From: Papio anubis
Lineage: Eukaryota > Chordata > Mammalia > Primates > Cercopithecidae
Assembly: GCF_008728515.1 (NCBI RefSeq)
Contig: NC_044979.1
Coordinates: 167,260,037-167,324,036 of the forward strand
Direction of reading: 5' to 3'
Length of the DNA stretch: 64,000 nucleotides
Shown here: positions 1 through 11,900 of the stretch, in pieces
Position numbering within the stretch: the stretch's first letter is position 1
Layout of the letters: every line of letters begins with the position of its first letter
Translations under genes and position numbers: made by a program
Notes under the pieces: model-generated
Told to the model about the DNA's origin: nothing
Seen by the model: only the letters and a program-made list of their open reading frames with translations
The model's database searches: none

Positions 1-1620
1 GGAAATGTTTGACTGTGGGTTCTGGCTGTTTATTAATTTACACACCGAATTAGTGAAATGAGTCACTTTCTCTCAATGTATTTACGTACCTGAGAGAGAA
101 TGCTTTTAAATGTTAACCTAACTCAGGTTTGACTATTCAATTGGAAATTGTAAATTGTAGAATATTTCTGATAAACCATGAATAAGTGACAATCTGTTCA
201 TAAATACGTACTTTATCAAATGTAGGAGAGGAAAAGCTAAATTGGGAAGACAAATCTGTAGTGTTTCCAAAGTGTTAAAATTATGTTAAAGAACAATATG
301 CTTACAGTAAGTGGTTAAAACCACCATTCTTTAAATCTCGGTAATGTTTAAAAAACAGTATTTAACCCATTTCCCTAATGTAGTTTGTTGCCTATGTGGA
401 ATAACTCTAAGAATTAGAGACTCACGCCTTTCAAACTTCAAATATAATCACGCTACCAGTTAGGAGTAGTCATTTCATGTGCATATAGGATGCTCTTAAT
501 ACTTTAAGTTGGAAATACAGGCTGTAAGTCCTTCAAGTCTGGATGTTGAGTAATCACGTTTTCTTCCAGAAGCCATTTGTTAGGACTTTTTTTTGGGCCA
601 GTGTAAAATTAAGGACAAGTTTTATAATTTAAATTTACAGATACAACAATTTTCTCTCATTTTCTAAAGGCAGGAATATAAGGACATTGCCCTAGATATA
701 TTCTCCCCATCAAACCAAAGGCCTTGCTGCTGAGTATTATTTAAAAACCAGAGTAATAAAGCAGCTTTGCCTGAGGATGACGGCAAAGACAAAGTTAACT
801 GCTAAGCATACTGAAACCAGGAGTTTAAAAAAGTAATTCAAAACAACTTGAAGGCCATAAATATTTGGATAGTGTGACATCAGGTCTTGGCACTGGATTT
901 CCTGCAATTTCAGATAAAGGGTTGACTTGGCTTTGGATGTCTTCATGTAATTCTTGGATAACCTACAACAATTTTTTCTAGTTAACCCACCAACTTTAAG
1001 CAAAAGAAAAAAAGTGTATGTGGGGGAAAAGTTCAGTTTACCTCTGCCCAGCAGGGGAATTAAAAAACTGGTAAAGAAAGGCAATAGGCAAGGCTTATAT
1101 AAGGAAACAATAGGTTGCACTGAAGTCCTCAAACACAACAAAAAGCTTTTAGGTTGCAAATGTTAACCTTGATTCTTTTACCCTTTTGAAAAATTCAGTG
1201 GGATGGTTGGAAAAAAAAAAGAAACAACACACACACACATGCAACCTTCTAACGTAATACCCAGGCAGTCAGATAATTTATAGTACAACATGTAACACTG
1301 GAATTAACTTTTCCCCCAGCAAAATCTTACAAATTAATTAGGGCAACATATACCACAAAGCCAATGGGGAAAAAAAAAAAAAAACCTCGATTGAATTGCA
1401 AACACAGCTTTTCAATTGACATTAAAACAACTAACCTTTACCTTATGACTGAAACACTAAAATTCAAAAGTATTACATATGAAAGTGAGAATAACTACAT
1501 AAAATGTCGATTTTCATCAAATAAGTCTAATTTAGACTCCAATACAGTATTAACAGCTCAAACTTTGATGGTGAACAATCCTTTTCCACCTTAATGCAGT
1601 GTAGGAAGAATAGCACACAT
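1..1620. other. 3' flanking intergenic DNA, no gene seen
   Basis: AT-rich, mostly unique sequence with short A-runs (about 1212 and 1366) and a five-unit AC run near 1228. Open frames here lack coding character. In human, SOD1 lies convergent just beyond this side; none of its exons are recognisable within the window. Confidence 0.6.
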
Positions 1621-1643
1621 TAAAGTTTGTTACGAAAATAGAG

Positions 1644-1649
1644 TTTATT
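1644..1649 (-). terminator. Distal SCAF4 polyadenylation signal AATAAA
   Basis: Canonical hexamer on the minus strand, followed on that strand by a UGUGUGC-type GU-rich element about 30 nt downstream. This is the best candidate for the main gene end. Confidence 0.7.
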
Positions 1650-1791
1650 AAAAACATCCCTATTGTTTTGAGGAGCTTTCACCGTTACCTTGTCTTAAAT
1701 TAAAAAAAAAAAAATAGAGAGCACTTCTAATTACGATTTGTAAACTTTTTAAAGTCAAAACTTTTAAAAAGTTACAGCAAAAAGGGTAATA

Positions 1792-1797
1792 TTTATT
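1792..1797 (-). terminator. Proximal SCAF4 polyadenylation signal AATAAA
   Basis: Second canonical hexamer, about 190 nt after the stop codon. It would give a shorter 3'UTR; the downstream region is A/U-rich with little GU, so it may be weaker. Confidence 0.5.
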
Positions 1798-1988
1798 CAT
1801 ATTTTCAGTATTTTTTGTTATTTTGTGGCTATTTTTAAATAGAAGGGAAGCAATCAAATTGCTTACAGTTCCCCACCAGCTGGCGCGGGGCTGCAGTACA
1901 GCGGGAGCGGATATAATACAGCATCTGTACACCTCAAGCTCTACACTCCAGGAAGTGTCACTGTCACATTTTCACGAATTCCAGTCTC

Positions 1989-2532
1989 TTAACGAGGAGC
2001 CTCTGCTGCTGAGCCAGAATCCTTTTCGGGTTCAACGGATGAGGTAGCCTCAGCAGGTAACTCTTCAGAAGGCTTTAGGACTGCAGCCTCAGACTCCCCC
2101 TTCTCAAGTTCTGAAGCAGTGTCTACATTTCCCACTTGGCTAATGGGAGGTTCAACGGTTTTGTTACCACCTGCCCTGTCTGTCACCTCAGGCTTTTCCT
2201 TTCCTCGTGCTTCTTCCTTCTCTCTACGAGACTCTCTATCTCTAGAATCTCTCTCTCTGTCTCGATGCCCACTAGAGCGTCTATTTCTCTCTTCCAAGTC
2301 TCTGTGCCTGTCCCGGTCAGGGCTCCTCCTTCCCCACTCTCTCCTGTCACGGTTACTATTATCTCTATCATCATTACGGTTCCCATACCGTTCCCGGTCA
2401 TTTTCCACCCTATTTCCGAAAGATCTTCTTCCAAACCTTTCTTGGTCTCTACCTGAATTGAACTGCTGTCTGTTATCATTTCTAAACTGCTGTGGCTGCT
2501 GCTGTGTTGGTGGAGGCTGTTGTGACGGCGGC

Positions 2533-2563
<31 letters not shown>

Positions 2564-2968
2564 GTTGCTGGGGCGGCTGCGGCTGCGGCTGCGGCGGCGG
2601 CTGCTGCTGCTGCTGCTGTTGTTGCGGCGGCTGTTGCCTTCCGTCTCTGTCTTCAGGACCCCCAGGGCCTGGCCCTGGGCCCCCGAGCCCTGGCATTCCA
2701 CCAGGCCTAACGAACGGGCCATGTGGTGGGAAGGGACCTTTCATTCCATGAGGTGGGGGCATCGCAAAGCCCCCTGGTCCTGGCGGCGGGCCTCTGTGCA
2801 TCATGTGCGGTGGCATGGGACGGGGCGGCATCAAAGGGAACCGCTGTAAGTGAGGTGGGGGCATTCCCGGAGGGCGCTGGAGTGGGATGAGACCGGGCCG
2901 GGCGCCAAGAAGACCAGTAGATGGTGCCTGAAGTCCAATTACAGGACCAGGGGCAACTCCTTGAGTGC
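1989..2968 (-). CDS. SCAF4: SCAF4 coding exon 20 (residues 828-1153, stop codon)
   Basis: Begins GTQGVAPGPVIGLQAPS, passes through a Met/Pro/Gly-rich block (about 863-930), Gln-rich tracts (Q8 at 943-950, Q12 at 961-972), then FRNDNRQQFNSGRDQERFG and a long Arg/Asp/Glu/Ser stretch, and ends SGSAAEAPR with TAA at 1991-1989. Acceptor GTCTTTTAG has a long T-rich tract. The tail is disordered by composition and likely carries protein-protein and RNA contacts (inference). Confidence 0.96.
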
Positions 2969-5900
2969 CTAAAAGACGACAAAAATAAAAACGTCAACAC
3001 CACGGAAGATGGCACTCCAGTTTCAGCTGTGTTCTGTGGAGCTTAAAGCAAAATCAAATTCAACCCACAATCTTCAAATTTCATACTGTGGGCCAGTCTA
3101 CCCATCACAAACCCAGTGTGAGGCCTAGTAACAACCTAAGGCAAGCAACTGCAAAGAGATTTTTAAAGTATCTAATACAGGTAAGGGCCAGAATAAACTG
3201 GAAAATAAAATAGTAATGGTAATACCAATTTTCAAAGCCTATGTCAGAATCTCCTGTAGCTTTCATCAGAAGCTGTTTCCCACTCCAAATACATTTCAGA
3301 AACACAATGTGCTAAGTCCTCATGAGATGAACATTCACCATCAGTAACTATTCAAGCTAACTAAGCAGACTGCAGGGGCACACAGAAAACTTACACCCTA
3401 GGTCTTCTTACTACTAGAAAAAAATGAGGTCACTGACCTAGAAAACCCAGTAAAGAGGAAGATCTCTTTGATTCCATGCTACACTTAGTCCATATTATTA
3501 AAATGCCTCATGCAGTTACTATGCACTGTGCATCAATTAAACACTAATGTCTACAAAACAAAGATCCATACACAAACGTGAAGTTTATTGTTACAGTTCC
3601 TTTTTCAAGGCACAGCACAATATCTAACTTGCGAGGTCATCATGACCTGAATAATGCTCAATGTTCAGCTGTTTGCCTTCTATTCATTCTTTCTATTCAT
3701 TCTTCCAAAGGTGGCAAGTCTGGTAAGGTTGGTGCGGCTGAACTAACAGTGACTTCGTGGGTTTTATTTTCCCATCTACATAAGGGTTTGCTCATACTGA
3801 TATAAGAGTCACATAAGTTCAACAACCTATCTTTTTCTGCTTGGGGTTTACCACTTAGGTAACAAAAGCACTGGAATCTCTCAATTTATTCCTTTGCAAA
3901 TATAAATATTACAAGACAAATACCATAATACTATGACTGAAAGGAGTTATTCTGATAATGGAAAATGTTCCAGATACTGTTAAGAATATGCTATTTACCC
4001 ACGTGCTGCAGAAAGGTCTTTGGGCAAGTTATGGCAATGGTAAGAAAAATACTTGGGTGACACTGACAGAAAAATGACCAATACTTTAGTACTAGTTATT
4101 TTCTTTCTTCCCCAACATCATGTTATTTAGGTTTACAATTTGAATAAACTTCTTCCAACTTACTTCAGCAAATTTAGCAAAAGTCCTGTTTCTAGATTTT
4201 ATGTACTAATAATTATATCATGCTAAACAAGAACTTCTACTTTAGTTTTTGCTACCCACAACGTGTTGTCCAATAGTACTTGTCACACTTTAGCACTAAA
4301 GTGGGCCTGAAAAGGTATGTAAACTAGTTTATAACTCTTTTAACATAAAAACTCAACAGCTTTGGTATTTACATAAACAAAAATATCGTCTTCTAAATGC
4401 CTAAAGAGGAATATATTATGTTCGGTGAAATATAATCTCGGACATGTGCCTCAGCATTCTGGCTTATAAAATGGGCATAGTAATAATACCTGCCACTTGT
4501 TGAGGTCAAATAGGATAAAACACTTAAGAGTGAGTTCAGTGTTTGGCTCCTGTAGCTGTGAAATTATTATTCTGCATATCTATTTAGAAAAGTAATAAAT
4601 CCTAATACTAAACATTTGATTTTGCAAAAAATAAACACATTTTCCATTTCTGATAATTAAAATCTTAACTCCTCCTGCTTCTTCAACACCTGCCATAAAC
4701 TCAAGTACTTTGGTAACTGGAAAAAACACATTGAGCTTTCACGTCAGGTCTAAAGTTGGGAAATGCTGACTACCATAGCAAAAACGCCAGAACCTGTGAA
4801 ATGGATGTGGTGATGACTCTTCACAGGCTCTTTAGACTCTTTGGGAAAATCCCAGACAATGAACATGTACAGGACACCAGCTACACCTTATCTCAGATAG
4901 AAATAAAATATTCTTCACATCATCTGGGAAATATTTACTGAGTATATATCATACCCTGGGGTAAGAGAAACATACGTCCTTGCTTTCACTTTGTAAAGGA
5001 ATAGTGTAGTTCCAACACCTGTGGAATTTAGTCCAAAACATAAAATGTATATGCCCAGGCACAGTCCTTTAATAGAGGGATCATTATACAGAAACACCTG
5101 AAACAAACAGAACTTTACTTTCCCATCACCTTTTATTAGGAAAGATCTGTTTTCCAGGACTAAAATGACCAAAGTTTACTGTTACAGAGGTCAGCGTAGC
5201 ACATTCTGGTGCCTATCTATAGGTTCAAGTGGCCGTGCCAAATTTTAAAATAACACCAGAAAAACGGAAGACACAGTTTCAAAGCATCTTATTATAACAA
5301 GAGAATTTAGTTGAGATGAGTCTTCAAAAGGAGAGTGATTCCTGAAGGGCAATGGGAAGGTCCTACTCGTCATTGCCCCATGACTTGGCATCCTCAAGTA
5401 TCTGACAGTGGCCAAAGGATGCAAAGCCATCTCAACTTACAGAGAGAAAATGGGCCCTGATGATAAAATACAAACCCCAGTCTGAAGGACCACATCTCTT
5501 AGGTACTTTACAGCATTCATTTGAGGGTATAAATTAACAGGGTTAAAATTTACAGTAATCATAAACCTCATATAAAAGCACAATTTTTATAAAGAATTGC
5601 CTATTTGATACATGTGGATATTTGTGTGGGATCTGCTTAAAACATTATACACTCAAATCCCTTCCCTTCTTCGTAAATAAAGCTAAAAAGATGTGGCCAG
5701 CTGGGTTTCCTTTTAAACCTTTGAGAGCCAACTAAATTGACAGATTTCTGATAGAATATGCCCATAGCCCCAGATGGCCTTCAGAGCACAAAAAACTTTT
5801 TTTTAATCTGTAGTTCCTTTTTTTCCCGTTTGCAGTGGACATGTAATGCTTTTATAATTAGGTATATTAAAAACACATTAGGTGGCAGAAGACTCTGGAA

Positions 5901-8900
5901 AGCATGCTAGCTAGGAACTCCTTGTTAGGAAAGCTGGCATTAGGCATAAACCATCGGAGTATATTGTGAGTCACCTAGGTGAAAAGGGCATTCAAAGCAA
6001 TTATTCATTTCATCTGGAAATACGATGTGCGGTATCACCGACAAGTTTTCTAAAGTTATAAATGTTTAAAAACCCAATTCATTCACATTATGTATTAAAT
6101 ATCTGAATTATCTATTAAGTCATTTAATAGTCCTTTTCTCCAAAAAAGGGACAAACTTTGGTAGAAACGGACAAATTTCAATTTCTGTAGGAGATGGCAC
6201 AAGCTAGCATGGTGGTATAGAGGTGGGACTCATAAAGCTGGTGTGTGCATCTGAGTGGCAGTCATTGGGGGTGTCTGAATTGGATCTCAAAGAAAAAGAG
6301 ACAAGGCTAGTGAGTTAAAGAAGGACATTACTATCAAGACATTACTAGCAGCTTTTGAAAAGGCATAGCAAGGTAAAGCAGTGGTGTGTGTGGTTCAGAG
6401 AACCACAACAAAATGACTTTTGATGAAAACTAAGAAGAAAGGAGAAAATACAGACGAGGTTTAAAAGAGGTAAGTCAGGGCAATTCAGAGGCCCTATGTG
6501 CCATAGAGGAACCTGGACTTCGACCTCTAGTGGTGCAGAAAACCAAGGAATTTTTAGCAGGGATAAATGATTCTATGATGGTTTTTGATAGATGCTTCTG
6601 GCAAGTAGTGTACAGGATAGCCAAGAGGGGAATGCCATTTCGGAGAATCCAGCAGTGACAGCGATAATGACAAGAGACTGAAGTGAAAGAGAGGTGCTAG
6701 GGATGGAGGACACAGAAGACATTTAGTGGACAGGAAGGATGGGGTGAAAGCGATGAAGGAACACAGCTCTCTGCCTTAACTGAGCGGATGCAGCTGTCAA
6801 CGCAAGATCAGAAGAGTGATGGTGTTAACTCCCCTGGAATACAGGTGAAACAAAAAAGGGCTCAGACCTGGGAAACAATTTTTTAATACAGCAAGGCGTT
6901 AGGGCAGACCAAACGAGTGTCAGCTCTAAGTGCCTGAATTCAAATTTGAGAAGTATAGAAAACACACTGAATTTAACTAAAAATAACCAAGAATCTATAA
7001 ATATTTCCTATGATGATCCAAAAAAGTTGTTTTACAATTTTAAAAGGGGGTGGGGAGACACCATTGCCATCTACAGCAAAGATGCCTGAAATGGTGTGAA
7101 ATAAAGAACAAGTACATTAAAGGGCTATAGGGGAGGTGGGAGAAAGGAAGGTTGATTTCATAGTTGGAGTCCAATGTGGACCCTGAAATCTCAGGAAAAT
7201 GTGCATAAGGGATACAAAAAGCATATAAATGAATAGGGTGGCTTTCTGTCAAGGACCACAGAGTGTATGCAGTCAGGGAGACAGATATAAAACATAAAAT
7301 GTATAACGTCTGATTTAAATACTGTGGGAGTGACCAACTGCATCAGTTGCAGAGGATGCAAAATTTCAGTGAGATCTTCACAGAAAGAGGAACGAGTCAG
7401 TTCCTCTACCTGTTTTGGTCAACAACCCTATCTTCCATTCTACCAGAGCCACCACCTCTAGGAGTCTAGATGTTTGATCACTAATAAAGTAATTTCATTA
7501 CTTCCAAATTCCCAATTTCAAGTACCCTACTCTTTACCCGCTTCTCCTCTTTCCAGATTATTCTCTCCATATCTCCTTTCCTCAAACAATCTTCAATCCC
7601 ACCAGGCTCATGCCCCCACCCCCGCCAAGGCCCTTCATGTTTTTATCTTCCTCCTTACCTGCTTTGGAGTCCATGGCTCTCCCTCACCATATCTGCCTGG
7701 AAAATCCCCAACACTGGTTTTAAATGCAACTCTTCTGCCTAATCTCCACCTGGACGTGAAGTATGCTGACCGCTCTCATTTCAAATTTTCCTAACTATAA
7801 CCGAAGTGCACCCTTCATTCTGGCCAGTAATCTAACATTTTACTAGTCAATCCACATTCTCATGTCCTGGATGAGGACACATGTTCAAGTTTCTCCTTAA
7901 TCCTGTCTCCTCTTAGTTGTTTTGTTTGGTAATTTTAGTAAGGTAAAATTCACACAGCCTGTAATTTACCCACATAAATGTACAATTCAATGGTTTTAGT
8001 GTATTCACAGAATTGGGCAACTATCACAATCAACTTTAGAACATTTTTATTACCCTAAAAGGAAATCCTGCAACCATAGGCCATCTGTTTCCCAGCTTTC
8101 CCCTCATCTGTCCTAGCCCCAAGCAACCACATAATGTTTTCTATCTCTGTGGGTTTGCCTATTAACATTTTGTATAAATGGAATCATAAAATATGTGGTC
8201 CTGTGTGACTGGCTTTTGCTTGGTGTATCTTCTCAAGGTTCATCCATGTTGCATGTTTAAGTCCTTCATTTTTTATTACTAATATTCCATTACATGAATA
8301 TACCATATTTTAGTTACCCTAGTTTGCTTATCATTTTTTAAAAAAGGTCTTTAGAAAAAGACTTTTTCATCCACCCACATACCACCTAATCTACCAATTT
8401 ACTTGCACGTGAATTCACATTAGTCCTACTGTCTGTGACTGTCTGTGCTCCAACGGTTACACCCACTGTTCGTATCCTGGATCTATCCCCTCTCACCTAC
8501 ATCACAATCTAGCACACAGCCCTTCTTGCTTGCACCAACATGTTCCCCTCTACTGGGCTTCCCAATGGTAAGTATGCCGTAGTTTTTGTCCATCTTTCAG
8601 AAACAAGAACAAAAATTAGAAACTCCCTCACCCTGCATCTCCTTTCAGGTGTCACCCCATTTTGTTGTTCTCCTCTATAGCAAATCTCCTGAGATGTTCA
8701 AAATCCTAATTGTATCCTTCATCTCCCATTCTCTGACGACCCTATATAACTGGGCTTTTGAACTCATCAATCCAATGAAAGCACTTTTCTCAAGGTCACC
8801 AGGAGCCTTCATTTTGCTAAAGCCAGCTGCCAAGTTGCAGCACTCTTTCTTCATCCATCAGTGTCATCTGATAATTCACCTCTCTCTCCCTCTTTCCTGC

Positions 8901-11900
8901 CTACAAACTATACTTGGCTTCCAGATTCTCTCCCTCTACATTTGTATCCTAGCCCACGGGCTGTATCTTCTCAGTATCCTTTGCTGCAGAATACAGTATA
9001 GATAGTGGTCAAAAGCTCAGGCTCCTGTTGGAGTGAGACTACCTCAAATTCTAACATTGCTACTTGTAGCTACATGACCCTCCTAAGGTTATTTCATCTC
9101 CAAGTGTTTCAGTTTCCCCATCTATAAAATGAAGATAACCCTGAGGGCTTCAAGGCTGAAATGATTAATAGATACAAACTGCTGAAGAGTTTCTGGCACG
9201 TGGAACTATGTCTTAGCTCTCAGCATCATATTCTTAGCTGCCAAATGCTGAAGAATTCTTGTCCTCAGACCTCTCACCACTTCTCTATTTACATTCTCTC
9301 CTTAGGTAATCTTACAGGCTCCTGTGGCTTTAATTATTATCTTTATCTGCTAAAGATGCCAGAATTTACATGTCTATTAGATGTTACCAGTAGTTCACCT
9401 GACCTCTGTACCTGGGTATCAAAGTTAGAATATCCAACATTTTAATTTGATAGGCTCCCCTCAAACCCACTTCTACAGATTTGCGCATCACAGGAATGGC
9501 AATTACATCTACCAGTTGCTCACATAAAAAACTTGAGTCACTCTTGACTCTCTTTCACATTTGTATTTAAATAATACGGCAATTCTGAAGGCTCTATCTT
9601 CAAAATATATTCAGACTCTAACCACTTATCACCTCCGCTGCACCAGCTCAACGTGGGCTAGCTCCCATCTCATCTGCTGCAACAGCATCAGAATGGGTCT
9701 CCTTTCCACTCTTACCATCTTCTAGAGTCTGTTTCTCTAACAGCCACAGTAATACTTTAAAAACGGTAAATCAGATCATGGCGTGGGTAAAAGACTACAC
9801 CATTTCCACTGCACTCACGGCCTAGTGCTCAACAACCTTTTCTAAACTCATCTCCTGCCACTTTCTTCCCTTTGCTTTCCCTTCCCACTGTGGTCCTTCG
9901 ACAATCCATACTCCATCTCAATTCAGGCCCTTTCCTTTGGTCCTCACTCTACATTCCTTTCCTCTATTTACATGAGGATATTCTCTTCATTACTGGTTCA
10001 GATGCCTTCCCTAGCAATCATATTTAAAATTGTACACATCCGTGTTACACCCTGAAATTGAATAACTGTCCTGTTTCACTCTCTTCACAGAAACATCTCC
10101 ATGTTAAATTATTAGCCCAGGTCTGCGAAAATATAAACTCCAGAAAGACAGGTTTTGTTCATTCTGGTATTTCCAGTACCTAGAAGGGTGCCTGGCACAC
10201 AATGGTTATTGACTAGATATTTATTGAACATACGAATGGTGTTTGCAGAGGTGATGACCGAACTCATCAAGGAGAAGATACCTCTCAGGGGATTAAGAAT
10301 AGAGGCTACAAGGTCCAGGTCTTTTCCCAGGGTGGTAAGAATCTTTCCAGCATAAATCTAGGAGGACTTGAACTTTGAGAAAGGATGCAGTTTTCTTTCA
10401 ATCTCCTTTTCTGTTCCTTGTTGCAGTTCCACTGTTTTGATTTGATCTCTACAGAATGAGTGTCACTGTAGCATTTTGCATGAACTCAAAATGAAATTTT
10501 CCCACATGAAGAAAAAGATGTATCAACCACTCTTATCTCTTTCATCAATGCCTGAAGATCCCTAAGCATATATCCCTAGGTATTTTTTAAACCATCAAGT
10601 ATTTTCCTTTTTTCATTTCAGACCTGCAGAAAACTGAAATCACAGTACAACCAACATGTTATTCCTTTGCCTAGATTCACCAATAATATTTAGGCCTATT
10701 TATTCTGCAAACACTCCTAAGCTATTCTTATGGAAGGCACTATGTTCTGAGAGCTGGGGAAAATGGAAGAGTAAGGAGCTAATTTTCAAAGAATGAGAAA
10801 AAGCATCTTTCAGATCATATTATACATTAAGATTATATTTTAAAAATGATGCTTAGAATGTTAGCAAGAGATTCTTAAGAGAAATTTGAGTTTTCAATAA
10901 TATATAGTGCAGATATACTGAGAAGTGGCTAATCTATTTTTGGCATAAGGGTACATTATGTTTTGATAACATCTAATACATGAAAAACAGAATTACAAGT
11001 GAAATTGGAGAATGATTATCTTTTTTAAATGCTTGGTTTCTTCAAAATAATGTACAGTAGGCTCTGTATGGTCAACTTCCTACAGATTTGCTTTTTGGAA
11101 TTTCAGTTAGTATAATAATAATTACTAAGTATGTTACTATAATTGACAAAGTACGATAGCTATGAGTTAAAATTTCACTATCAGAGTCAAAACATTTGAA
11201 ATCTAAAATTAACTTTCTATCACTGAATGAGATTATCTGTAGGCAATTTTATTTTCAATATTAGCTAGAAAAAAATCTTACCTGAAATTCTTTACAGCAA
11301 TTAACTTTGTCTACCAAAATCAATCTAGAGCCCAGAGTTACTACCGCTCCCACCTTCCTCAAGATGTCCCTCAGAAAGATTTAAATTTAAGACATTCTTC
11401 AGACTTGCACTCTAGAGCAGTCTAGGAAGTGACAGCCCAGGAGAAGTGGAGACAATGTGTTAAAACATTTCAAGGTTTTCTGCAAGACCTTCTTCATGTT
11501 TCATTTGAAGTGCTTTGCCTTGTGAGAAACTATGGTGTGTTCACGTGTAAATTCATATCCATGCCAAATATTTGTTGTAGATTAATCACTATTTTGCATT
11601 ATCCACGTATCCAATGAACAATGTTATATACTAAGTTGAAGGTACTGTAATTTGTATTTAAGAACCATTTCTACTATATAACACTAGTGGAATAACATAA
11701 TACAGTAATTAGAGTACTAATTCAAATATTTTAAAGCTTTCAAAGAACACTTTTACAGGATAAGTAAACAGGCTTTTTGGGTACCAAATCAAATACCTGA
11801 TATATCACTCTAGCTTATAATTTAAGGTAACCAAACATTAAAGTTCAAACAAAATTAAAACACAAAAATTGTTTTTTAAAAAATTACATATTATGTTAGT

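Larger units (their letters stand above)
1625..1988 (-). other. SCAF4: SCAF4 3'UTR
   Basis: Runs from the stop codon to the probable cleavage site about 20 nt past the distal AATAAA. It is AT-rich with short homopolymer runs. The end point is inferred from the signal and the U/GU-rich stretch beyond it (about 1600-1625). Confidence 0.7.

Noticed and set aside
1..300. 3' end of SOD1 at the window start
   Set aside because: The sequence does not match the SOD1 last exon or 3'UTR that I remember; SOD1 should lie beyond the window.
737..1159. 140-codon minus-strand frame past the SCAF4 3' end
   Set aside because: Low-complexity Phe/Leu/Lys text in AT-rich DNA, beyond the poly(A) signal, with no family resemblance.
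2183..2722. 179-codon minus-strand frame rich in Ser and Arg in the SCAF4 last exon
   Set aside because: Overlapping alternate frame of the same exon, without a matching splice phase; the Gln frame is the SCAF4 one.
2119..2751. Plus-strand frames rich in Cys, Leu or Ala opposite SCAF4 exon 20
   Set aside because: Shadow frames of the CAG-rich and Arg/Ser-rich coding strand. The minus-strand frame has a splice acceptor and joins the other exons in frame.
6450..7260. Purine-rich region of intron 19, possibly an ancient repeat
   Set aside because: Some wording resembles old mammalian repeats but I could not name a family with confidence.
8586..9005. 139-codon plus-strand frame
   Set aside because: Lies in a pyrimidine-rich L2 remnant running into a MIR; no intact reverse transcriptase motif.
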